Positions 8,868 to 16,333 of a stretch of 64,000 nucleotides of DNA are shown here, in pieces; the first letter of the stretch is position 1; every line of letters begins with the position of its first letter. Location: positions 79,795 through 143,794 of the forward strand of contig NZ_QOHJ01000009.1 in the NCBI RefSeq assembly GCF_003319185.1, written 5' to 3'. Under the pieces are notes generated by a model. It was given only the letters and a program-made list of their open reading frames with translations, searched no databases and was not told where the DNA came from. This DNA is from Blastococcus sp. TF02A-30. GTDB lineage: Bacteria > Actinomycetota > Actinomycetes > Mycobacteriales > Geodermatophilaceae. A program made the position numbers and the translations under genes.

Positions 8868-9726
8868 AGGCGAGGCCGCGGACGGTGCGGACCGGCGGGC
8901 GGGTGCCCCGGATCGAGGCGACCATGTCGAGGGTCTGCCGGGTCGGGGCGACGTCGTGCGCGCGGAAGACCCGGGCGCCCAGCCAGGCGCTCACCGCCGT
9001 GCTGGCCAGCGTGCCGGTGAGCCGCTGCTCCACCGGGACGGCGAGCGTCTCGCCCACGAAGTCCTTGTTCGACAGCGCCACGAGCACCGGCCAGCCGGTC
9101 GCCACCAGCTCGTCGAGCCGCCGGGTGGCCTCCAGCGAGTGGCGGGTGTTCTTGCCGAAGTCGTGGCCGGGGTCGACCAGCACGCGGTCGCGGTCCACGC
9201 CCGCCGCGACCGCGGCCTCGGCCAGCGCCGTCGTCCGCCTGACGATGTCGGCGACGACGTCGTCGTACTGCACCCGGTGCGGCCGGGTGCGCGGCGGCAG
9301 CCCGCCGGCGTGCGTGCAGACGATCCCCGCGCCGGCCTCGGCGGCGACGGCGGCGAGCTCGGGGTCGACGCCACCCCAGGCGTCGTTGACGACGTCGGCG
9401 CCGGCGGCCAGCGCCTCCCGGGCCACGGAGGCCCGCCAGGTGTCGATCGAGATGGGCAGCGCCGGGTGCGCGGCGCGGATCGCGGCGACCAGGTCGACGG
9501 TGCGGCGCACCTCCTCGGCGGGCGACACCTCCTCGCCCGGCGCAGCCTTCACACCGCCGACGTCGACCATGTCCGCGCCCTCGGCCACGACGCGGTCCAC
9601 CCGCGCGAGGGCGGCGTCCATGGCGTAGGTCGCCCCGCGGTCGTAGAACGAGTCGGGTGTCCGGTTCACGATCGCCATCAGCACGAAGTCGCCGTCTGGC
9701 ACGTCCAGCGCACCGATGCGGAGCAA
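8866..9726 (-). CDS. folP2: dihydropteroate synthase-like protein FolP2
   Basis: A 286-aa TIM-barrel protein of the pterin-binding/DHPS family. Start is TTG at 9726 (complement of CAA) with GAGGAGGGAACGGG just upstream. Recognisable elements: MAIVNRTPDSFYDRG (the pterin loop; canonical FolP has NVTPDSFSDGG-like), SIDTWRASVA, VNDAWGG, a GHDFGKN loop, LSNKDFVGE in place of the usual SRKxF, and FRAHDV near the C-terminus. These replacements mark the actinobacterial FolP2 paralogue, for which DHPS activity has not been shown in mycobacteria, so the reaction is uncertain. It diverges from the MaoC gene with 71 bp between starts. No other folate genes are nearby, unlike folP1 operons. Confidence 0.85.
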   Translation of the reverse strand: MLRIGALDVPDGDFVLMAIVNRTPDSFYDRGATYAMDAALARVDRVVAEGADMVDVGGVKAAPGEEVSPAEEVRRTVDLVAAIRAAHPALPISIDTWRASVAREALAAGADVVNDAWGGVDPELAAVAAEAGAGIVCTHAGGLPPRTRPHRVQYDDVVADIVRRTTALAEAAVAAGVDRDRVLVDPGHDFGKNTRHSLEATRRLDELVATGWPVLVALSNKDFVGETLAVPVEQRLTGTLASTAVSAWLGARVFRAHDVAPTRQTLDMVASIRGTRPPVRTVRGLA

Positions 9727-9797
9727 CCCGTTCCCTCCTCGACGACGCGGGTGTGGTGGAGTCAGCCAACCAGACCGAGACGAAGGGGACAGGGCAG

Positions 9798-10259
9798 ATG
9801 GCGCAGACCACCGTCGACGGCGTCGAGGGCGTGCAGGGGCTCGTCGGGCAGCACCTCGGCCACAGCGACTGGGTCGAGGTGACCCAGGAACGGGTGAACC
9901 TCTTCGCCGAGGCGACCGGCGACCACCAGTGGATCCACGTGGACCCGGAGCGGGCGAAGAAGGAGAGCCCGTTCGGCGGTCCGATCGCGCACGGCTACCT
10001 GACGCTGTCGCTGCTGCCCTCGCTGGTGCCGCAGATCGTGGAGATCTCCGGGTTCCGGATGGGTGTCAACTACGGCACCGAGAAGGTGCGCTTCCCCTCA
10101 CCGGTGCCCGTGGGGGCGCGGATCCGCGCCGGCGCCACGATGGAGGCCGCGACCCCCTTCGAGGGTGGCATCCAGATGAGCCTCGGGGTGACGGTCGAGA
10201 TCGAGGGCGGCGCCAAGCCGGCGATGGTCGCGACCGTCGTCTACCGCCGCTACCTCTGA
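9798..10259 (+). CDS. MaoC-like (R)-specific enoyl-CoA hydratase
   Basis: A 153-aa single hotdog hydratase. The hydratase-2 motif is complete: FAEATGDHQWIHVDPERAKK followed by SPFGGPIAHGYLTLSL; Asp and His of GDHQWIH are the catalytic pair. It resembles mycobacterial Rv0130-type hydratases, which hydrate trans-2-enoyl-CoA to (3R)-hydroxyacyl-CoA. ATG 9798 is chosen because AAGGGGACAGGG precedes it and the protein begins at the usual family position; upstream in-frame sequence belongs to the divergent promoter region. Transcription ends at a strong shared terminator at 10265-10333. Confidence 0.9.
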   Translation: MAQTTVDGVEGVQGLVGQHLGHSDWVEVTQERVNLFAEATGDHQWIHVDPERAKKESPFGGPIAHGYLTLSLLPSLVPQIVEISGFRMGVNYGTEKVRFPSPVPVGARIRAGATMEAATPFEGGIQMSLGVTVEIEGGAKPAMVATVVYRRYL

Positions 10260-10264
10260 CGCCG

Positions 10265-10333
10265 CGCACGCACGAGATCGGCGACCCCGCCCGCTCGTGA
10301 GCGGGGAGGATCGCCGATCTCGGCGTGCGCGTG
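10265..10333. terminator. bidirectional terminator, long nested hairpin
   Basis: Arms CGAGATCGGCGA and TCGCCGATCTCG enclose a second stem CCCCGC...GCGGGG; the flanks GCACGC / GCGTGC also pair. It separates the convergent MaoC gene (+) and HU gene (-). Confidence 0.85.
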
Positions 10334-10342
10334 CGGTACCGG

Positions 10343-10630
10343 TCAGGCGACCGGGACGCTGCTCGCGGCCTTCTTGAGGTTCGAGCCGGCGGTCACCTTG
10401 ACGGTGTTGGCAGCGGCGATCTCGATCGTCTCGCCGGTCTGCGGGTTGCGGCCGGTGCGAGCGGAGCGCTGGGTGCGCTCGACGGTCAGGAGGCCGGAGA
10501 CGGCGACCTTCTCGCCACGGGTGATGGCGTCGACCAGCTCGTCCTGGAGGCCGGCGAGGACCGAGTCGACGGTCGAGGCCGGGACGTCGGCGCGCTTGGC
10601 GATGGCGGAGACCAGTTCGGCCTTGTTCAT
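10343..10630 (-). CDS. hup: HU family DNA-binding protein
   Basis: A 95-aa histone-like HU protein, a nucleoid-associated homodimer that bends DNA. Start is ATG 10630 (MNKAELVSAIAKRADVP) with GGAAGGAAGCTC upstream; a longer open frame to 10723 is non-homologous. The signature region is GRNPQTGETIEIAAANTVKV, covering the beta-arm with the conserved proline that intercalates DNA. It lacks the long lysine/alanine-rich tail of mycobacterial HupB and so resembles the short HU type, as in Streptomyces HupA. Expected to be highly expressed. Confidence 0.95.
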   Translation of the reverse strand: MNKAELVSAIAKRADVPASTVDSVLAGLQDELVDAITRGEKVAVSGLLTVERTQRSARTGRNPQTGETIEIAAANTVKVTAGSNLKKAASSVPVA

Positions 10631-10842
10631 GAGCTTCCTTCCGTAGAGGTGGCTGGTGCCTGGGTTCGGCACCCGGCCCGGGGGCCCGCTCCGTCGGAGG
10701 CCGGGCCCCGGGCACGGTGCCATGAGGGCCCCGGGATCCGCCAGTGGGGGCGGTTTCCAGGGCTTTCCGGCGACTCCAGGGTCACATCCGCCCCACCAGG
10801 TCCGATCAGGCGGGTCCCCTCCGGCCCACCTAGCGTGGGGGG

Positions 10843-11766
10843 ATGCCGCAGCTCCCCGGGACCGATCTGACCGTCAGCGACCTCTGCCTGGGCGGCAACG
10901 TCTTCGGCTGGACGGCGGACGAGGCGACGTCCTTCGCCGTGCTGGACCGCTACCTCGACGCCACCCCGAGCACCGTCGCGCCGTTCGTCGACACCGCCGA
11001 GATGTACGGCGACGGCGTCTCCGAGCAGATCCTGGGCGCCTGGATGGCCGAGCGCGGGGTGCGCGACCGCGTCGTCGTCGCCACCAAGGCCTCACCGGGG
11101 CGCAAGGAGCACCCGCTGGCGGCCGGGGAGATCCGCGCGGCCGCCGAGCGCTCGCTGCGCAACCTGCGCACCGACCGGATCGACCTCTACTACGCGCACT
11201 ACGACGACGCGACGACGCCGCTGGAGGAGACCCTCACGGCGTTCGACGAGCTGGTGCAGGCGGGCAAGGTGCGCTACGCCGCGGCCTCGAACTACTCGGC
11301 GGCGCGGCTGGCCGAGGCCCGGGAGACCGCGGACCGGCTGGGCGTGCGCGGGTACGCGGCGCTGCAGACGCACTACAACCTGGTGGAGCGGCCGGGCTAC
11401 GAGGACGGGCTACGCGACGTCGTGGCCGCCCAGGGGATCGGCACGCTGCCCTACTTCGCGCTGGCCAAGGGTTTCCTCACCGGCAAGTACCGCGCGGGGG
11501 AGCAGGTCGACTCGCCACGGGCCCAGGGCGCGGGGGCCTACGTGGGGGAGCGCGGCGACCGGGTGCTCGCCGCGCTGGCCGACGTCGCGGCCGAACAGGG
11601 CGTGCCGGTGCCGGCGGTGGCGCTGCGCTGGCTGGCCGAGCAGCCGACGGTGGTCGCGCCCATCGCCTCCGGCCGCTCGGTGGAGCAGCTCGCCGACCTC
11701 TTGCCCATGCAGGACCTCGTGCTCACCGACGAGCAGTTGCGTTCCCTGACGAAGGCCAGCAGCTAG
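10843..11766 (+). CDS. aldo/keto reductase
   Basis: A 307-aa (alpha/beta)8 NADPH-dependent reductase. Catalytic tetrad positions are visible: Asp and Tyr in [18 protein letters not shown], Lys in [10 protein letters not shown], and His in [18 protein letters not shown]. The C-terminal cofactor loop [20 protein letters not shown] is typical of the AKR family that resembles YghZ/YajO and Tas. Stand-alone gene with promoter space of about 200 bp shared with the HU gene (divergent starts 10630/10843). A terminator at 11770-11803 follows. Confidence 0.9.
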   Translation: MPQLPGTDLTVSDLCLGGNVFGWTADEATSFAVLDRYLDATPSTVAPFVDTAEMYGDGVSEQILGAWMAERGVRDRVVVATKASPGRKEHPLAAGEIRAAAERSLRNLRTDRIDLYYAHYDDATTPLEETLTAFDELVQAGKVRYAAASNYSAARLAEARETADRLGVRGYAALQTHYNLVERPGYEDGLRDVVAAQGIGTLPYFALAKGFLTGKYRAGEQVDSPRAQGAGAYVGERGDRVLAALADVAAEQGVPVPAVALRWLAEQPTVVAPIASGRSVEQLADLLPMQDLVLTDEQLRSLTKASS

Positions 11767-11769
11767 CGG

Positions 11770-11803
11770 AGGACCCCCTGGCCCCGGAGCGGGCAGGGGG
11801 TCC
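11770..11803. terminator. bidirectional terminator
   Basis: 10-bp arms GGACCCCCTG / CAGGGGGTCC around a GC-rich loop, between the aldo/keto reductase (+) and the convergent DUF1059 gene (-). Confidence 0.8.
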
Positions 11804-11808
11804 CTCCG

Positions 11809-11982
11809 TCAGACGGTCCGGATCGCCGGGAGGACGAGCGGGTCCGAGTCGGTGCCCGGCTCGGGCATCCCGTGCGCCTCGACGGCGTGGCGCCGCGTCT
11901 GCGCAAGGATCCCCGCGTCGTCCGGGGCGGTGAACGTGGACTCGCAGCCGGGGATGATGTCGCCGCAGGCGAAGTGCTTCAC
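11809..11982 (-). CDS. DUF1059 family small protein (second tandem copy)
   Basis: A 57-aa protein starting at GTG 11982 (complement of CAC), sequence beginning MKHFACGDIIPGCESTF. The Cys-Gly-Asp...Pro-Gly-Cys pair near the N-terminus and the HA...HG pattern (RRHAVEAHG) match DUF1059, a family of unknown function. It lies 14 bp after the stop of its paralogue at 11997-12176 and shares FACGDIIPGC exactly; the C-terminal half diverges (no ITPEL helix; ends LVLPAIRTV). GAGGAG-like sequence precedes the start. Probably cotranscribed and produced by tandem duplication. Confidence 0.8.
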   Translation of the reverse strand: MKHFACGDIIPGCESTFTAPDDAGILAQTRRHAVEAHGMPEPGTDSDPLVLPAIRTV

Positions 11983-11996
11983 GTCGGCTCCTCGGC

Positions 11997-12176
11997 TCAG
12001 ACCGTGACCATGGCCGCGCGGAAGCGGTCCATGAGCTCGGGGGTGATCTGGTCGGCGGTGATCCCGTGCTCGCTGGCCGCGTGCGGGGCGGCCTGGGCGA
12101 AGATGCCGTCCTCGTCGGCGGCGGAGAACACGGCGTCGCAGCCGGGGATGATGTCGCCGCAGGCGAAGCGCTTCAT
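11997..12176 (-). CDS. DUF1059 family small protein (first tandem copy)
   Basis: A 59-aa protein from ATG 12176 with GGAGTCCCC upstream, beginning MKRFACGDIIPGCDAVF and continuing with PHAASEHGITADQITPEL, which is the complete DUF1059 pattern (two N-terminal cysteines, a histidine pair before the C-terminal helix). Function unknown; the paired cysteines and histidines suggest metal binding, as inference only. Lies 64 bp downstream of the EAL gene stop on the same strand and may be read from its promoter or from its own. Confidence 0.85.
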   Translation of the reverse strand: MKRFACGDIIPGCDAVFSAADEDGIFAQAAPHAASEHGITADQITPELMDRFRAAMVTV

Positions 12177-12240
12177 GGGGACTCCTTGTCGGTGGTGCGG
12201 ACGTGCGACCGGCCTGCCGGGCGGCGGCCGGGGGTCGGGG

Positions 12241-13344
12241 TCAGCGGCTCGGGCGAGCCGTGGCGAGGTCCTCGATGCGGAGCAGCCCGAGGACGTGACC
12301 GGTGGGGTCGGTGCAGACCACGGGCTCGAAGCGGTGCGGCGGAGGCCGGGTGAGCGCCCGCTGCAGCGTCTCCTGGACGTCGGTGGAGGGGTGCACCCGC
12401 AGCGAGACCGGCGCCGTGTAGGCCTCCCCGGTGCGCGGGTCGGCCAGCAGCAGGGCCGACGGCTCGCCGTGCGGACCGACCAGGACGGCGGGGGTGACGC
12501 CGGCGCCGGCGCCGTCGAGCTCGTCGGCGGAGACCTGGTGCACCGGGCGGACCAGGCTGGCCACGCTCTCGGTGAGGCGGGCCCGCGCCACCTGCGCGCG
12601 CACCAGGTCGACCACCTCGGGCGCGAGCGGGGCGAACGCGGGGGCGGGGCGGCCCAGGAGCCAGCCCTGGACCAGGGGGACGCCGAGCCGGGCGAAGGCG
12701 GCCAGCTCGGCGGGGGTCTCGACGCCCTCGGCGAGGAGCCAGGCGTCGATCCGGCCGGCGAACTCGCCGACCATCTCGGCCAGGGCCATGCGCACGGGGT
12801 CGGCGTCGACGTCGGCGACCAGCGCGCGGTCGAGCTTCACCATCTGCGGGCGGACGACGGCCATCTGCTGGAGCCCGGAGTAGCCGCTCCCGGCGTCGTC
12901 CAGCGCGATGAGGGCGCCGCGCTCGCGCAGCCGGTCGGTCTGCCGGCGCAGGGTCGCCAGGTCGTCGACCGGCGTGTGCTCGGTGAGCTCGACGACGACG
13001 CGGTGCAGATCGGGCCGCACCGCGAGGGCCTCCTGCACCGGCGGCGTGCCGAGCAGGTGCGGGCTCACGTTCACGGTCAGGAAGGTGTTGGCCGGCAGCT
13101 GCGGCACGTACGCCAGGGCCTTGTGGATGGCCAGCGCCTCGAGCTCGGCGGCGATCCCGCTCTGCGCGGCGGCGGCGAACCAGACGTCCGGTCCGGCAGC
13201 CCCCGGGAAGCGGGCCAGGGCCTCGTAGCCCACCACGCTGGCCGCGGCCAGGTCGACGATCGGCTGGAACACCAGCGTCAGGTCGTCGGGGTCGGCGAGC
13301 AGCGGACGGCAGTCCGGCAGGCCGGCCGTGCGTGTGCCGAACAT
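12241..13344 (-). CDS. EAL domain protein, probable c-di-GMP phosphodiesterase, with C-terminal CBS-like region
   Basis: A 367-aa cytosolic protein. Residues about 20-240 form an EAL domain with the catalytic and metal residues retained: YEALARF (EAL glutamate), TVNVSP (Asn), VVELTEH (Glu), ALDDAGSGY (the Asp pair), MVKLDRAL (Lys), LAEGVET (Glu) and VQGWLLGRP (Gln). It should therefore hydrolyse c-di-GMP. Residues about 265-360 hold two short beta-alpha-beta units resembling a CBS-type or degraded sensory module (PAVLVGPHGEP, VVCTDPTGHVLG). No GGDEF or membrane part. It diverges from the SpoIIE-type phosphatase at 13510. Confidence 0.88.
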   Translation of the reverse strand: MFGTRTAGLPDCRPLLADPDDLTLVFQPIVDLAAASVVGYEALARFPGAAGPDVWFAAAAQSGIAAELEALAIHKALAYVPQLPANTFLTVNVSPHLLGTPPVQEALAVRPDLHRVVVELTEHTPVDDLATLRRQTDRLRERGALIALDDAGSGYSGLQQMAVVRPQMVKLDRALVADVDADPVRMALAEMVGEFAGRIDAWLLAEGVETPAELAAFARLGVPLVQGWLLGRPAPAFAPLAPEVVDLVRAQVARARLTESVASLVRPVHQVSADELDGAGAGVTPAVLVGPHGEPSALLLADPRTGEAYTAPVSLRVHPSTDVQETLQRALTRPPPHRFEPVVCTDPTGHVLGLLRIEDLATARPSR

Positions 13345-13509
13345 GCCCTCCTCATCGGTCGCGGGGCGCCGCTGCTTGAACCGGGGTGGCGGCGGTCACC
13401 CGGGGGAGGGAGCAACCCGTCGTTCCACCGCAGGGGCCGCGCGCCGTGACAGCATGGGCGGGCAGCGCTCCGACCGGTCCGCTGCCCATGGCGGGCGGAG
13501 GGGGAGCGC

Positions 13510-16257
13510 ATGCCGTCGTCGTCCGCTCCCGAGCAGGACACCGCCCGGCCGGCCGCGGCCGGCGACGTGCTGGCCGACCCGATGCGGGTCGCGACGGCCC
13601 GCCGGCTGCTCTCCGAGGTGTCCGGCCACGCCGCCTACGACCGCCTCTCCGGGCTGGCGGCGCGCCTGGTGGGTGCGGGGCACGCCAAGATCACCCTCTT
13701 CACCGACGAGGACGTCGTCGTCGGTGGCCACGGGCTGCCCCCGGGCGTGGTCGGCGGCCCGGCGCTGCTGACCGGCGCCCTCTCCGCGATGGTGGTGAGC
13801 AGCGGCGCGCCCCTGGCCGTCGCCGACGCCCGCGCCGACGAGCGGGTTGGCGGCCTGCCCGCCGTCACGTCGGGGCAGGTCGGTTCCTACCTCGGGTCGC
13901 CGCTGATCACCGCGTCGGGGCACGTCGTCGGGGTGCTGGCGCTGTACGACGCCCACCCGCGGGCGTGGACCGACGACGAGGCCGAGCTGCTGCGGCAGCT
14001 GGCGGCCCCGGTCGTGGCCGAGCTGGAGCTGGCGGCCGCGAACGCCGACGTGACGTGGTCGGAGCGGCGGCTCGGCGTCGCCTTGGAGGCCAGCTCGGTG
14101 GGCATCTGGGAGGTGGACCTGCGGCGCGGCTTCATCGACTGGGACGAGCGCAGCGCGGCCATCTTCGGGTTCGACCGGGCCACCCGCGTGCCGATGGACC
14201 GGTTGTTCGCCGAGCACGTGCACCCCGACGACCAGGCAGCCGCCCAGCGGATCATGGAGCAGGCGATCGAGGCGCGGGCCGAGTACTCGCTCGAGATCCG
14301 CGTCGTCCGCCGCGACGGCCCGACCCGCTGGATCGTCTGCCGCGGGCGGGTGCTGACCGATCCCGCGGGGGAACCGGAACGGATCCTCGGCACCGTCCTC
14401 GACGTGACCGACGCGCGGAGCGAGGCCGACACCCGGCTGGCCGCGGTCCAGCGGGCCGCGGCGATCGCGGAGGTGGCCGCGCAGGTCGCCGGCGCCACCG
14501 CGATCAGCGAGCTGGCCGACATCACGCTGCGCGGCGCCGAGGTGCTCGGCGCCGAATCGGGCGGGATCGCGGTCCTCGACCCGGACGGCACCGGAGCGCG
14601 GCTCTACCTGGGTGGCCGGCTGATCGACGCGGTCCGCGCCGGGACCCAGGAGGAGCTGACCGGCACCGGGCTGCCCCTGGAGCTCGACGACGAGCTGCCC
14701 ACCCAGTACACCGCCCGGACCGGGGAGCGGGTGCTGCTGCCCAGCGCCGCGGAGGGCGCGGCCCGCTTCCCCGCCATGGCGCAGGTGACCGAGGTGCTCC
14801 ACGTGCACGCGCTGGCCTCGCTGCCGCTCGTGGTCGAGGGCCGGTTGCTGGGCAGCTTCGCCGTCTACTGGACCACCGACCACGCGTTCGACGACGAGGA
14901 CCTGCGCCTGCTCGACGGCCTCGCCGCGCAGATCGCGCTGAGCGTCTCCCGGTTGCAGGCCGACGCGGCGCGCGCGACCGCCGTCACGGCGATGACCGAG
15001 GCCAACCAGCGCCTGGCGCTGCTGGCCGAGGCGGGCCGGGTGCTGTCCAGCACGCTGGACATCGACGAGCAGCTGCAGCGGCTGGCCCGCCTGGTCGTCC
15101 CGCGGCTCGGCGACTGGTGCTGGATCGTCACCACCGACGACCACGGCCGCCTGCAGGAGTCGGCCAGCTCGCACCGCGACCCCGCCCGCCGCGACGAGGT
15201 GGCCGCCTACGTCCGCCGGATGCTGCACGCGGTGACCGACGACGGCGCACCGCGGCTGGTCTACCGGACGGGGCAGCCGCTCGTGATCCCCGAGCTCAGC
15301 CCCGAGCGCATGGCGATGTCGCTGGCCGACGAGGACGCGCGCGCCGCGCTGCTCGCCCTGGCCCCCGCTGCGGCGGCCGCGGTGCCGCTGACCTCCCGGG
15401 GGCAGACGGTCGGCGTCCTCTGCCTGCTGAACGAGGCCGTGCGCGGCGCGCACTCGGCGGCCGACGTCGACACGGCCGTCGAGATCGGCCGCCGGGCCGG
15501 GATGGCGCTGCACCACTCGCGGCTCTACGGCCAGCAGCGGGAGCTCGCGGACGCCCTGCAGCGCAGCATGCTGACCGAGCCACCGGACAGCGAGCACGGC
15601 CGGATCGTGGTGCGGTACGTGCCGGCCGCCGAGGGCGCGGAGATCGGCGGGGACTGGTACGACGCCTTCCTGCAGGCCGGCGGTGCCACGGTGCTGGCGA
15701 TCGGCGACGTCGTCGGGCACGACACCCGGGCCGCGGCGGCCATGGGTCAGGTGCGCGGGCTGCTGCGCGGGATCAGCTACTCCGGCGGCGGCACGCCCGC
15801 CGAGGTGCTCGGCGAGGTGGACCGGGCGCTGAGCGGGCTGTCGCTGCGCACGATGGCGACCGCGCTGGTGGCGCGGCTGGAGCCCCAGGGGGACGGCGAG
15901 CCGCTGCTGCTGCGCTGGGCCAGCGCCGGGCACCCGCCGCCAGTGCTGGTCGACGCCGACGGCTCGGTGCGGCTGCTCGGTGGGGAGACGGCCGACCTGC
16001 TGCTCGGCGTCGCCCCCGGCTGCCACCGGCAGGACCACACCGTGCCGCTCGCCCCGGGCTCGACCGTGCTGCTCTACACCGACGGGCTGGTCGAGCGGCG
16101 GGACCGCGACATCGACGCCGGCACCGACCAGCTCCTTGCCGTGCTCCGCGCCTGCGCGGACCTGCCGCTGGACGAGCTCTGCGACCAGGTGCTGGAGCAC
16201 ATGTTCCTGCCCGACGCCGAGGACGACGTCGCCGTCCTCGCCCTCCGGCTGAACTGA
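13510..16257 (+). CDS. multi-sensor PP2C (SpoIIE/RsbU-like) protein phosphatase, GAF-PAS-GAF-GAF-SpoIIE
   Basis: A 915-aa soluble signalling protein. In order: GAF (about 25-180), PAS with PAC (about 190-315: FIDWDERSAAIFGFDRATRV, HVHPDDQAAA, VRRDGPTRWIVCRGRV), GAF (about 325-480), GAF (about 495-675), then a PP2C/SpoIIE phosphatase domain (about 680-915). Metal-binding motifs are intact: GGDWYDAF, AIGDVVGHD, and DDVAVLALR at the C-terminus. Such proteins dephosphorylate anti-sigma-factor antagonists (STAS proteins) and so activate stress sigma factors; no RsbV/RsbW is adjacent. ATG 13510 has GGAGGGGGAGCGC upstream. Convergent with the ACOX-like gene at 16334. Confidence 0.92.
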   Translation: MPSSSAPEQDTARPAAAGDVLADPMRVATARRLLSEVSGHAAYDRLSGLAARLVGAGHAKITLFTDEDVVVGGHGLPPGVVGGPALLTGALSAMVVSSGAPLAVADARADERVGGLPAVTSGQVGSYLGSPLITASGHVVGVLALYDAHPRAWTDDEAELLRQLAAPVVAELELAAANADVTWSERRLGVALEASSVGIWEVDLRRGFIDWDERSAAIFGFDRATRVPMDRLFAEHVHPDDQAAAQRIMEQAIEARAEYSLEIRVVRRDGPTRWIVCRGRVLTDPAGEPERILGTVLDVTDARSEADTRLAAVQRAAAIAEVAAQVAGATAISELADITLRGAEVLGAESGGIAVLDPDGTGARLYLGGRLIDAVRAGTQEELTGTGLPLELDDELPTQYTARTGERVLLPSAAEGAARFPAMAQVTEVLHVHALASLPLVVEGRLLGSFAVYWTTDHAFDDEDLRLLDGLAAQIALSVSRLQADAARATAVTAMTEANQRLALLAEAGRVLSSTLDIDEQLQRLARLVVPRLGDWCWIVTTDDHGRLQESASSHRDPARRDEVAAYVRRMLHAVTDDGAPRLVYRTGQPLVIPELSPERMAMSLADEDARAALLALAPAAAAAVPLTSRGQTVGVLCLLNEAVRGAHSAADVDTAVEIGRRAGMALHHSRLYGQQRELADALQRSMLTEPPDSEHGRIVVRYVPAAEGAEIGGDWYDAFLQAGGATVLAIGDVVGHDTRAAAAMGQVRGLLRGISYSGGGTPAEVLGEVDRALSGLSLRTMATALVARLEPQGDGEPLLLRWASAGHPPPVLVDADGSVRLLGGETADLLLGVAPGCHRQDHTVPLAPGSTVLLYTDGLVERRDRDIDAGTDQLLAVLRACADLPLDELCDQVLEHMFLPDAEDDVAVLALRLN

Positions 16258-16270
16258 CCCGACACCTGCG

Positions 16271-16329
16271 TGATCATCGTCGGACGGCCGGCCCCGGCGG
16301 CGTGCCGGGCAGCCACCCGACGATGATCG
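16271..16329. repeat. dispersed GATCATCG hairpin element, copy 1 (diverged)
   Basis: Perfect 12-bp arms GATCATCGTCGG (16272-16283) and CCGACGATGATC (16317-16328) around a 33-nt GC-rich centre. It aligns with the nearly identical copies at 29708-29781 and 47156-47231 (shared GATCATCG, ACGGyCGGCC). Here it sits between two convergent genes, where it can serve as a terminator. Confidence 0.75.
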
Positions 16330-16333
16330 ACCG

